Numbered from the stretch's first letter, positions 1 through 6,432 are shown. The stretch is DNA of 6,770 nt from Bacteroidota bacterium (GCA_030540495.1 JAUNWC010000086.1:1-6770), one strand, 5' to 3'. Notes: a model not told the origin generated them from the letters alone. A program made the numbers and translations.

Positions 1-98
1 GCATAGGTTATGATAGGATGGCAAAGCCGTTACTTTTTGTTATACGCTTATAAAGTCTCCTATTATAACTTATAGGAGCCGTAGGCTCCAACCTATGC
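1..98. repeat. Inverted repeat pair enclosing a perfect hairpin
   Basis: GCATAGGTT at 1-9 is the exact reverse complement of AACCTATGC at 90-98. Inside this span GGAGCC (75-80), a GTA loop and GGCTCC (84-89) form a perfect 6-bp G+C-rich hairpin, conspicuous in an AT-rich setting. A second copy-like word, ATAGGAT at 13-19, follows ATAGGTT (3-9) with a 10-bp step. The left end may continue beyond the window. The hairpin has no following T-run on either strand, so it is not a standard terminator for menG, although it could protect or process the 3' end of that transcript. Confidence 0.5.
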
Positions 99-146
99 TA
101 ACCTATTATAACCTATAGAACAGACTTAGGCTGCAACCTATAACAA
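58..146. repeat. Two degenerate tandem repeat units (~44 bp)
   Basis: Two adjacent imperfect copies are visible. Bases 59-75 and 102-118 agree at 16 of 17 positions, and bases 82-97 and 127-142 agree at 14 of 16. The copies are therefore about 43-45 bp apart. Within them AACCTAT occurs at 90-96, 100-106, 110-116 and 135-141, the first three exactly 10 bp apart. The array lies just downstream of the minus-strand menG stop codon. It contains no open reading frame and no canonical T-run terminator in either direction. Function is unknown; it could be a small dispersed intergenic repeat or a decayed mobile fragment. Confidence 0.6.
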
Positions 147-159
147 AGAGTTTTAGCCT

Positions 160-858
160 CTAATTTTTTCTGCCAGAATATAGTGTGCAGATACCGAAGG
201 TTAGGCTTCTGTTAGTTGTTTGTTGAAAACCTGCTTGTTGCATATATTCCAAGAAAGTTTCTCTCTGTGCAAAGTTTTTAACACTAAGAGGGAGGTATTT
301 ATAGGCTTGTTTGTCTTTGCTAATTAGTTTGCCAATCAGGGGTAAAACAAAAGTAAAATACAGGTTGTAGAAAAACTTTATTATAGGATTTTTGGGATAA
401 GAAAATTCCAAGATAACCACTTGACCATTAGGTTGAAGTACTCTAAACATTTCGCTCAAACCTTTCTCTAAATTAGAAAAATTCCTTACTCCAAATCCGC
501 AGGTTATAGCCTCAAAACTATTATCCGAAAAATTAAGATTGCTAACGTCCTCCCTACGCAAATCTATAAAGGAGGTCATAGAAAGATTTGCCAACTTTTT
601 TTCTCCTATGGCAATCATTTCTTTGCTAAGGTCTATACCTGTTATTTGTTTTGCTTTCTTTTGTTTTAGAATTTCTATAGCAAAGTCGCCTGTGCCTGTG
701 GCTACGTCCAAAAGTTTATTGCAAGGGAGCAAGAGTTTTGTTGCTTTTTTTCTCCATTTCTTATCTATGTTAAAGGATAGCAAATGATTAAGAAAGTCAT
801 ACTTTTTTGCAATGCTGTCAAACAAAGAACCTATATTTTTTTTCTCTTCTTGTATCAT
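160..858 (-). CDS. ubiE: Demethylmenaquinone methyltransferase (MenG/UbiE)
   Basis: SAM-dependent C-methyltransferase that makes menaquinone from demethylmenaquinone, the last step of quinone synthesis in menaquinone-using bacteria; it acts at the cytoplasmic face of the membrane. Seen: an N-terminal FDSIAKKYDFLNHLLSF stretch (about residues 13-29), SAM motif I DVATGTGDF (51-59), motif II GIDLSKEM, the family signature FGVRNFSNL, the post-motif LQPNGQVVILEFSYP, and the C-terminal TFGICTLYSG. At 232 residues it has normal family length and looks intact. The reading frame extends to a TTG at 879, but that codon lies inside a TATCTTTG promoter box, so the ATG at 858 is chosen; this leaves a leader of only about 12 nt. 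It is transcribed divergently from the membrane-protein gene at 970. Function by family is secure; menaquinone as substrate is inferred from the lineage. Confidence 0.93.
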   Translation of the reverse strand: MIQEEKKNIGSLFDSIAKKYDFLNHLLSFNIDKKWRKKATKLLLPCNKLLDVATGTGDFAIEILKQKKAKQITGIDLSKEMIAIGEKKLANLSMTSFIDLRREDVSNLNFSDNSFEAITCGFGVRNFSNLEKGLSEMFRVLQPNGQVVILEFSYPKNPIIKFFYNLYFTFVLPLIGKLISKDKQAYKYLPLSVKNFAQRETFLEYMQQAGFQQTTNRSLTFGICTLYSGRKN

Positions 859-876
859 GGATTTTAATTTGTTGTG

Positions 877-907
877 CAAAGATAGTATTTTTGTATAAAT
901 GTTGTAA
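877..907 (-). promoter_or_regulatory. Promoter of ubiE/menG, Bacteroidota type
   Basis: On the minus strand TATCTTTG (884 to 877) matches the Bacteroidota -7 consensus TAnnTTTG exactly. The -33 region has only TTA (907-905) at a 20-bp spacing instead of TTG. Transcription should begin near base 870. This box decides the gene start: the upstream TTG codon (879-877) overlaps it and cannot be in the mRNA. Confidence 0.6.
886..893 (+). promoter_or_regulatory. Candidate -7 box for the membrane-protein gene
   Basis: TATTTTTG fits TAnnTTTG and points toward the gene at 970, implying a leader of about 70 nt. The -33 position, 19 bp upstream, reads TTTA (863-866) rather than TTTG, so the match is partial. 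It sits one base from the oppositely oriented ubiE -7 box. In such an AT-rich stretch a chance match is possible, and TAATTTAT near 928 is a weaker alternative. Confidence 0.4.
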
Positions 908-912
908 CATTT
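897..912. promoter_or_regulatory. 16-bp palindrome, possible operator
   Basis: AAATGTT (897-903) and AACATTT (906-912) are perfect inverted 7-bp arms separated by GT. The palindrome covers the -33 region of the ubiE promoter and the expected start region of the divergent transcript. A dimeric repressor bound here could affect both genes, but no regulator is encoded in the window, so the role is inferred from position alone. Confidence 0.35.
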
Positions 913-969
913 TGCGACCTTTTAACGTAATTTATACCAAAAAAAATAAAAAAATAAGATAGAAATACT

Positions 970-1953
970 ATGATAGTATCCATATTTAAGAGAAACTATT
1001 TTTTGCAATTTGCTATTTTGATTATAGTAACGCTTTTGTTGTGGTTGCCTGCTTTTATTACTCCTGTTCCTATTATGAATAAGGGTAGTTTTGATATGCC
1101 TTTTTTTGATTTTATGGCAAGCGTCTTTCCTCAGCAAAATGTGGTCAATACCATTACTTGTTTTTTGTTGGTGTTGTTGCAAGGACTTCTTATTAATCAT
1201 ATATTTACCTTCTATCAACTTTCTCAAAAAACTTCTTTTTTTCCTGCCTTTGTATATGTGCTTTTGATGAGTAGCGATTATAGGTTTATGACACTAAACA
1301 GTGTTACCTTTGCAAATACTTTCATTGTTTTGGCTCTGTTTTCTTTTCTTAGATGTTATAACAAGAACGAGGGTTTGGACGAAATCTATCTTTCCTCTGT
1401 CTTAATTGCCATAGGCACATTGTTTTATAGTCCTGTTATTCTATTGATTCTTTGGTTGTGGATAGGTTTGTTTAATTTCAAAATATACAAATTGCGTTCT
1501 TTTTTTGTTAGCATTTTTGGTTTGCTGACGCCATTCTTAGTCCTTTTTGTCTATTATTATTTATCGGATAACAATCAGGCGATTCTTAACTTTGTTTCCT
1601 CTCATTTTGCCATTGTGCCGAGTTTTGATTTTCTTAATCAACCCATACAAATAGTCTATATTGCTTATATGTTTTTGTTGCTTATACCTGCTTATTTTAT
1701 TTCGCTAATGAACAAAAACGACCAAAAACTCTCCGTAAGAAAAAGAATATCAACTATTTTACTTTTGTTTATTTTTACTCTTTTGCCGTTTGTTTATGAT
1801 TTGAACTCTCCGACAATGTCGCTTATTCTTGCCGTGCCTTCTGCTTATATTCTTAGCACTTTCTTTTTTTCCATCAAAAGGAATATTTATTCAGACCTAT
1901 ATATTGTAGTGTTGTTGATTCTTACTGTGGTAAAAATACTTATCAACACATAG
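970..1953 (+). CDS. Multi-spanning membrane protein, DUF6427-like
   Basis: Integral inner-membrane protein of 327 residues with no known biochemical role. About eight to ten hydrophobic segments are visible, roughly at residues 10-30, 58-80, 108-127, 138-165, 176-196, 225-246, 258-275, 281-302 and 307-325. Short basic connectors such as KRN, KIYKLR and NDQKLSVRKR lie between some of them. There is no cleavable signal peptide and no obvious catalytic motif. The MIVSIFKRN start, the QGLLINHIF segment and the FYSPVILLILWLWIGL...LRSFF...GLLTPF pattern resemble the Bacteroidota DUF6427 family as I recall it; this is recognition, not a search. The ATG at 970 gives the expected family N-terminus. 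No clear Shine-Dalgarno sequence is seen, as is common in this phylum. It forms a single-gene unit: divergent from ubiE upstream and closed by an intrinsic terminator downstream. Confidence 0.8.
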   Translation: MIVSIFKRNYFLQFAILIIVTLLLWLPAFITPVPIMNKGSFDMPFFDFMASVFPQQNVVNTITCFLLVLLQGLLINHIFTFYQLSQKTSFFPAFVYVLLMSSDYRFMTLNSVTFANTFIVLALFSFLRCYNKNEGLDEIYLSSVLIAIGTLFYSPVILLILWLWIGLFNFKIYKLRSFFVSIFGLLTPFLVLFVYYYLSDNNQAILNFVSSHFAIVPSFDFLNQPIQIVYIAYMFLLLIPAYFISLMNKNDQKLSVRKRISTILLLFIFTLLPFVYDLNSPTMSLILAVPSAYILSTFFFSIKRNIYSDLYIVVLLILTVVKILINT

Positions 1954-1981
1954 TCAAAAATAATTAGAAACTCACAAAGAT

Positions 1982-2026
1982 AAAACACTTATAAACAATG
2001 GTATTATTGTTTTTGAGTGTTTTTTT
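1982..2026 (+). terminator. Strong rho-independent terminator of membrane-protein gene
   Basis: An 18-bp stem is formed by 1982-1999 and 2006-2023, with one mismatch, one G-U pair and a GGTATT loop, followed by a T-run to 2026. It lies 28 bases after the stop codon at 1951-1953. Its 3' arm contains the -33 element of the mnmG promoter, so termination and the next initiation share the same DNA. Confidence 0.85.
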
Positions 2027-2035
2027 GTAACTTTG
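2007..2035 (+). promoter_or_regulatory. mnmG promoter
   Basis: TTG (2007-2009), an 18-bp spacer and TAACTTTG (2028-2035) form a good Bacteroidota promoter. Transcription should start near 2041, giving a leader of about 25 nt. The -33 element and spacer lie within the 3' arm and T-run of the preceding terminator. Confidence 0.75.
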
Positions 2036-2067
2036 CACATTGATAAAGTTTTAGAAAAAGGTTGTTT

Positions 2068-3945
2068 ATGAATAATGAATTTGATGTTATTGTTGTTGGA
2101 GGAGGTCATGCTGGAAGTGAGGCAAGTTTTGTTGCTTCAAAAATGGGTGCAAAGGTTTTGTTGATTACTCAAAACCTGAATACCATAGCCGCTCTTTCTT
2201 GCAATCCTGCTATGGGTGGAGTAGCCAAAGGACAGATAGTTAGAGAAATAGATGCAATGGGTGGTTATAGTGGAATAAATACCGATAACAATACTATTCA
2301 ATTTCGTATGCTTAATGCTTCTAAGGGTGCCGCTATGCTATCTCCAAGGGCACAGGTGGATAATGTTATGTTTCCTCTTATGTGGAGAAGACAATTGGAA
2401 AGTATGGAAAACCTATCCATGTGGCAAGACGAAGTAATAGATATTATAATAAAAAACAATAAAGCCATAGGAGTAAAAACCAAACTTGGTTTATGCTTTA
2501 ATTCTAAGGCTGTTATTTTGACAAATGGAACTTTTCTTTGTGGTAGAATACATGTAGGTAAAGTTAATTATGAGGGAGGTCGTTTGGGAGAAGAGGCATC
2601 GGTTTCTTTGTCCGAGAATATGAGGCAGTTAGGTTTTATTACTCAAAAACTTAAGACTGGTACTCCTATGCGTGTGGAGGGAAAAAGTATTGATTTTTCT
2701 TTACTCACTGAGCAAAAAGGAGACGAAAATCTCGGTCAATTTTCCTACCTATTGAAAAGAAAAAAAACTCTAAAACAACAATCTTGTTTTCTTGCTTATA
2801 CTTCTTCGCAAGTGCATGATATTCTAAGGGAGGGATTTAAGGACTCTCCTATGTTTCAAGGCAGAATACAAGGCAAGGGACCAAGATATTGTCCTTCCAT
2901 AGAGGACAAGATAGAAAGATTTTCTGATAAGGACCACCATCAATTATTTGTTGAGCCTGAGTCTCTTTATACTGATTTATATTATATAAATGGTTTTTCT
3001 TCTTCTTTGCCTTTGGATGTTCAATATAAGGCTTTGAGAAATATTAAGGGATTTGAGAAAGCAAAAATAGTACGTCCGGGTTATGCAATAGAATATGATT
3101 ATTTTCCTCCGACACAATTGGAGCCGACTTTGGAAACCAAACAAGTAGAGAACCTCTATTTTGCAGGACAAATCAATGGCACAACGGGTTACGAGGAAGC
3201 GGCTTGTCAAGGAATGATGGCTGCCATAAACTCTGTTTTGAAAATAAGAGAAAAAGAGCCTTTGATTCTCAAAAGAAGTGAGGCATACATAGGAGTGCTT
3301 ATAGATGATTTGGTAACAAAAGGCACTAACGAGCCTTATAGAATGTTTACTTCAAGGGCAGAATATCGCATACTTCTAAGGCAAGATAATGCGGACGAAA
3401 GACTTACGGAAAAATCTTTTAATATAGGTTTGGCAGAAAAGGAGAGAATGCAACTTTTGGATAAAAAACTTTCTGCAAGCAACTCTGCCATAGATTATAT
3501 GAAAACAACCAATATTCACCCCGAGACAATCAACCCCGTATTAAATGGACTTGCTACACCAGAAATTATTCGTCCAGAAAAAATTTCACGCCTATTGTTA
3601 AGACCTCAAGTGAGGTTGGCAAACCTTATGAATGTTTTGCCAGAGTTGAAAGAAAGATTTGAAAAACTACCACGTTATTTGCAAATGGAGGTAGAAAATC
3701 TTTGTGAAACGAAAATAAAATACGAGTCCTATATAATAAAAGAACAAGAGGTGGTGGATAGAATAAACAAGTATGAAAGTTTATATATAAGAGATGATTT
3801 TGATTATAGCAGATTGCAGTCTTTATCCTTTGAGGCGAGGGAAAAACTTAGTCAAATAAGGCCTAAAACCATAGCACAAGCCTCTCGTATTAGTGGAGTA
3901 TCTCCAGCGGATATAGCAGTTTTGGTTCTTTATATTTCAAGATAA
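2068..3945 (+). CDS. mnmG: tRNA uridine-5-carboxymethylaminomethyl(34) synthesis enzyme MnmG (GidA)
   Basis: FAD-dependent enzyme that, with the GTPase MnmE, adds the (carboxymethyl)aminomethyl group to C5 of wobble U34 in several tRNAs; cytoplasmic. Seen: the dinucleotide-binding motif GGGHAG (residues 11-16), SCNPAMGGVAKG from residue 44 with conserved Cys45, GTFLCGRIHVG, GPRYCPSIEDK with the second conserved cysteine Cys275, FAGQINGTTGYEEAA, TSRAEYRILLRQDNAD, and the C-terminal LSFEAREKLSQIRP...ASRISGVSPADI tail that contacts partner and tRNA. At 625 residues it has full family length. The ATG at 2068 is preferred over the in-frame TTG at 2062 because it gives the canonical MNNEFDVIVVGGG start; AAAAAGG lies 7 nt upstream. 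MnmE is not in the window. The gene has its own promoter, and the next gene's -7 box begins six bases past its stop. Confidence 0.97.
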   Translation: MNNEFDVIVVGGGHAGSEASFVASKMGAKVLLITQNLNTIAALSCNPAMGGVAKGQIVREIDAMGGYSGINTDNNTIQFRMLNASKGAAMLSPRAQVDNVMFPLMWRRQLESMENLSMWQDEVIDIIIKNNKAIGVKTKLGLCFNSKAVILTNGTFLCGRIHVGKVNYEGGRLGEEASVSLSENMRQLGFITQKLKTGTPMRVEGKSIDFSLLTEQKGDENLGQFSYLLKRKKTLKQQSCFLAYTSSQVHDILREGFKDSPMFQGRIQGKGPRYCPSIEDKIERFSDKDHHQLFVEPESLYTDLYYINGFSSSLPLDVQYKALRNIKGFEKAKIVRPGYAIEYDYFPPTQLEPTLETKQVENLYFAGQINGTTGYEEAACQGMMAAINSVLKIREKEPLILKRSEAYIGVLIDDLVTKGTNEPYRMFTSRAEYRILLRQDNADERLTEKSFNIGLAEKERMQLLDKKLSASNSAIDYMKTTNIHPETINPVLNGLATPEIIRPEKISRLLLRPQVRLANLMNVLPELKERFEKLPRYLQMEVENLCETKIKYESYIIKEQEVVDRINKYESLYIRDDFDYSRLQSLSFEAREKLSQIRPKTIAQASRISGVSPADIAVLVLYISR

Positions 3946-3950
3946 TTTTA

Positions 3951-3958
3951 TATATTTG
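3951..3958 (+). promoter_or_regulatory. -7 box of the nuclease-methyltransferase gene
   Basis: TATATTTG matches TAnnTTTG exactly and begins five bases after the mnmG stop codon. A TTTG lies at 3921-3924 inside mnmG, but its 26-bp spacing is long, so the -33 element is weak or absent. Transcription would start near 3965, leaving a leader of about 18 nt before the ATG at 3983. The in-frame TTG at 3956-3958 is part of this box and is rejected as a start codon. Confidence 0.55.
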
Positions 3959-3982
3959 CAGATTAAGAAAAGACTTAGGAGT

Positions 3983-6229
3983 ATGGAAAACAAAATAAAG
4001 GATAGGCTTTTTGCAGGTGTTGATTTCAAAGGAATGGAGGCTAATGAAAGTTTTAAGGAAGATAGTGTTAGAGAAGTGATTATTATGCCTTTGCTTAAGG
4101 AGTTGGGCTATAAGGAGGAAGATATTGAGCGAAGTAAGGCGTTGAAGCATCCTTATCTGAAAATAGGCTCACAGCAAAAGAGGGTAACCTTAGTGCCGGA
4201 CTATCTTTTAAAGGTTGGGAACAATTATGCGTGGGTATTGGATGCGAAATCACCTAAGGAAAAAATCATAAATTCTGAGAATGTTGAACAAGTTTATTCC
4301 TATGCCACACATCCGGAGATACGTACTACGTATTTTGCACTTTGCAACGGGAGAGAGTTCGCAGTTTTTCGTACCAATGGAACAAATACACCTGTTCTTT
4401 ACTTTTCTATGGATGAGGTAGACATCTATTTTTCCACTCTTAAGAAGTTGCTTTCGCAAGATAGTTTTCAGACGGGTAAGCAAGAGAGTTATACTATAAG
4501 GATAGATAATTCAAGTTTTGATTATTTGAATAGACCTTTGCCTAAGGAAATAAAGGTTAGAAAACGTGCAACTAAGCGACATTTTGGAGTACATGGTTAT
4601 TTTACTAAGCAGTCGTGGGATATAGTTCAGACGTATATAAAGAATTTTACTTTACCGGGAGATTTGGTATTAGACCCTTTTGGAGGTAGTGGAGTGACAG
4701 CCATAGAGGCAATGATGACCAATAGAAGAGCAATAAATATAGACCTTAATCCTATGGCTATATTTTTAGTTGAGGCTTTGGTCGCTCCTGTAGATGAAAA
4801 GGAATTGACGGATGCTTTTGAAAAGATAAAGAAGGCATATTTAAAGGGCGAGCCAAAGACCAAGAAAGAGATAAGAGAAGCCTTGAGGACTTATCCGCAA
4901 ATAGAGTCTTTGCCGTTACCAAAGGATTCAGATGTAGAGACTGTTGATAAGTTATTTTCGGACAAACAGAAAGCACAACTCTCGTTTTTAAAACATCTCA
5001 TCTATAAATACTATGGTAGAAAGAAAGACATTAATATAAGGAAAACGCTTTTATTGATGTTTTCTGGCTTGGTTACAAAAATAAATCTGACTTATCACAA
5101 TAGTAGTATAGGAGGAGGTGATGCGGCGGCATTTAGATATTATAGATATCGTATTGCACCAAAACCTACTTCTTTGGATGTTATGTATTCATTTGAGTTG
5201 CGTTTCAAAAAGGTTTTGGATGCAAAGAAAGAGATAAGATATTTTATTAATAAGGATACATTAGATAATTTACAGATAGTAAGAGGGTCGGCTACGGATT
5301 TAAGTTTTATAGAAACGGAGAGTGTGGATTATATCTATACTGACCCGCCTTATGGCAACAAGATACCTTATTTGGATTTATCGGCTATGTGGAATGCGTG
5401 GTTGGATTTGGAAGTAACGGAGAGGGATTACAAGCAAGAGGCAATAGAAGGAGGCACTCACAATCAGACTAAGGAGACGTATAAAGGTTTGATAGCCGAG
5501 AGCATAAAAGAGATGTATAGGGTATTGAAGTTTGATAGGTGGATGAGTTTTGTTTTTGCGCACAAGGACCCTGAGTTTTGGCATTTGATAGTAGAGACGG
5601 CTGAGGCATGTGGTTTGGAATATGTTGGAGCGGTACCGCAGAAGAACGGTCAAACTTCGTTTAAAAAGCGACAAAATCCTTTTACTGTATTGAGTGGTCA
5701 ATTGATAATAAATTTCCGTAAGGCACGTAGTCCAAAGGCAATAATGAAGGCACATTTGGGTATGGACATAGCGGATATAGTTATGCAGACCATAGAGGGT
5801 ATAATAGCCAAGAATAATGGAGCAACATTGGAGCAGATTAATGATGAGTTGATAATAAAGGGTTTGGAGTTAGGTTTTTTGGATTTATTAAAGAAAGAAT
5901 ATACGGATTTGACTCCTATACTTACCAACAATTTTGATTACGATGAGAAGAAAGATATTTTTCTTATAAAGAAGAATTCCAAATTTACTACACATATAGA
6001 TTTGAATTTGCGTATAAGGTATTATTTGATAAGTTTTCTAAGGAGAATGGAGCGTGAGCATAGGGATGTGAGTTTTGATGAGATAATAATGGATACCATA
6101 CCATTATTAAAGAACGGAGTAACGCCTGAAGACCAGACGGTATTGACGGTTTTGGAGAACATTGCCGATAGGACATCGGAGGGTAAGTGGCGATTAAAAA
6201 CAGATGACTCTCAACTTGCATTATTCTAA
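3983..6229 (+). CDS. Fused HsdR-N-type nuclease and DPPY DNA methyltransferase
   Basis: Predicted single-chain restriction-modification-like enzyme of 748 residues. Residues 20-135 resemble the type I restriction HsdR N-terminal domain, with candidate PD-(D/E)XK residues Glu31, Asp73 (VPDYLL) and Asp87-Ala-Lys89 (LDAKSP), then QVYSYATHPEIR and NGREFAVFR. Residues about 199-260 carry a motif-X-like HGYFTK, SAM motif I DPFGGSG (231-237) and acidic Asp254 in INIDLNP. After a ~190-residue insert with GGGDAAAFRYYRYR (377-390), catalytic DPPYG is at 454-458. DPPY suggests N6-adenine methylation. Motif I before motif IV, separated by a large insert, is an alpha-like order. The C-terminal ~150 residues look helical and end in QLALF (744-748), a sliding-clamp-binding-like peptide. 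No specificity subunit, helicase or separate nuclease is nearby. AGGAG (3977-3981) precedes the ATG very closely. Target sequence and activity are unknown; an orphan methyltransferase with an inactive nuclease domain is the main alternative. Confidence 0.88.
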   Translation: MENKIKDRLFAGVDFKGMEANESFKEDSVREVIIMPLLKELGYKEEDIERSKALKHPYLKIGSQQKRVTLVPDYLLKVGNNYAWVLDAKSPKEKIINSENVEQVYSYATHPEIRTTYFALCNGREFAVFRTNGTNTPVLYFSMDEVDIYFSTLKKLLSQDSFQTGKQESYTIRIDNSSFDYLNRPLPKEIKVRKRATKRHFGVHGYFTKQSWDIVQTYIKNFTLPGDLVLDPFGGSGVTAIEAMMTNRRAINIDLNPMAIFLVEALVAPVDEKELTDAFEKIKKAYLKGEPKTKKEIREALRTYPQIESLPLPKDSDVETVDKLFSDKQKAQLSFLKHLIYKYYGRKKDINIRKTLLLMFSGLVTKINLTYHNSSIGGGDAAAFRYYRYRIAPKPTSLDVMYSFELRFKKVLDAKKEIRYFINKDTLDNLQIVRGSATDLSFIETESVDYIYTDPPYGNKIPYLDLSAMWNAWLDLEVTERDYKQEAIEGGTHNQTKETYKGLIAESIKEMYRVLKFDRWMSFVFAHKDPEFWHLIVETAEACGLEYVGAVPQKNGQTSFKKRQNPFTVLSGQLIINFRKARSPKAIMKAHLGMDIADIVMQTIEGIIAKNNGATLEQINDELIIKGLELGFLDLLKKEYTDLTPILTNNFDYDEKKDIFLIKKNSKFTTHIDLNLRIRYYLISFLRRMEREHRDVSFDEIIMDTIPLLKNGVTPEDQTVLTVLENIADRTSEGKWRLKTDDSQLALF

Positions 6230-6401
6230 AAAAAAATCCAACAAAAAAGAAAGACCAAGACCTTTATTACACAATACAAATTTATATAACAAAGCGAAAA
6301 AGATAGCAAAATAAACGTTGTGTAAAGAACGGTTAATCAGTTTTTTGTCAATAAAATAAGAAAGTAGTTGTAAAAAAAAAATAAAAAAAGATAGAAAAAA
6401 T
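6230..6401. other. Gene-free AT-rich spacer upstream of the rRNA promoter
   Basis: No credible gene is seen on either strand. TTACACAA (6267-6274) and TTGTGTAA (6318-6325) are inverted, but 43 bases apart and without a T-run at the 3' arm, so no convincing terminator for the preceding gene is visible. TTTTGTCAA occurs at 6343-6351 and again at 6401-6409, where it supplies the rRNA -33 element. Long A-tracts at 6371-6400 sit directly upstream of that element and could act like an UP element. Confidence 0.5.
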
Positions 6402-6432
6402 TTTGTCAAAATAAAAAAGGTTTATAATTTTG
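6402..6432 (+). promoter_or_regulatory. Ribosomal RNA operon promoter
   Basis: TTTG (6402-6405), a 19-bp spacer and TAATTTTG (6425-6432) match the Bacteroidota -33/-7 consensus at ideal spacing. A-tracts lie immediately upstream. The expected transcription start is near 6438, about 280 bases before the 16S gene. This is the best-formed promoter in the window, as expected for rRNA. Confidence 0.8.

Noticed and set aside
75..89. GGAGCC-GTA-GGCTCC as an intrinsic terminator of ubiE
   Set aside because: No T-run follows on the minus strand, and the hairpin lies about 70 bases beyond the stop within a repeat; kept only as part of the repeat.
922..1227. 101-codon minus-strand reading frame opposite the membrane-protein gene
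   Set aside because: Low-complexity composition without recognisable motifs; it is antisense to a well-supported coding frame and overlaps the divergent promoter region.
1975..1982. Minus-strand TATCTTTG, a possible antisense promoter into the membrane-protein gene
   Set aside because: The nearest TTG upstream is only 13 bp away, too short for the -33 element; likely chance in AT-rich DNA.
5378..5755. 125-codon minus-strand reading frame inside the methyltransferase gene
   Set aside because: It overlaps the region encoding DPPYG and other conserved motifs and shows no family features of its own.
6277..6284. Minus-strand TAAATTTG, a possible antisense promoter toward the methyltransferase 3' end
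   Set aside because: A TTTG lies 21-23 bp upstream, so it is not excluded, but no gene follows and the match is cheap in such AT-rich sequence.
6267..6325. TTACACAA/TTGTGTAA as terminator of the methyltransferase gene
   Set aside because: The 43-base loop is far too long and no T-run follows the 3' arm.
6221..6409. 62-codon minus-strand reading frame in the spacer before the rRNA promoter
   Set aside because: The translation is a Phe/Leu-rich product of A-tracts on the other strand; no conserved pattern, and it begins inside the rRNA -33 region.
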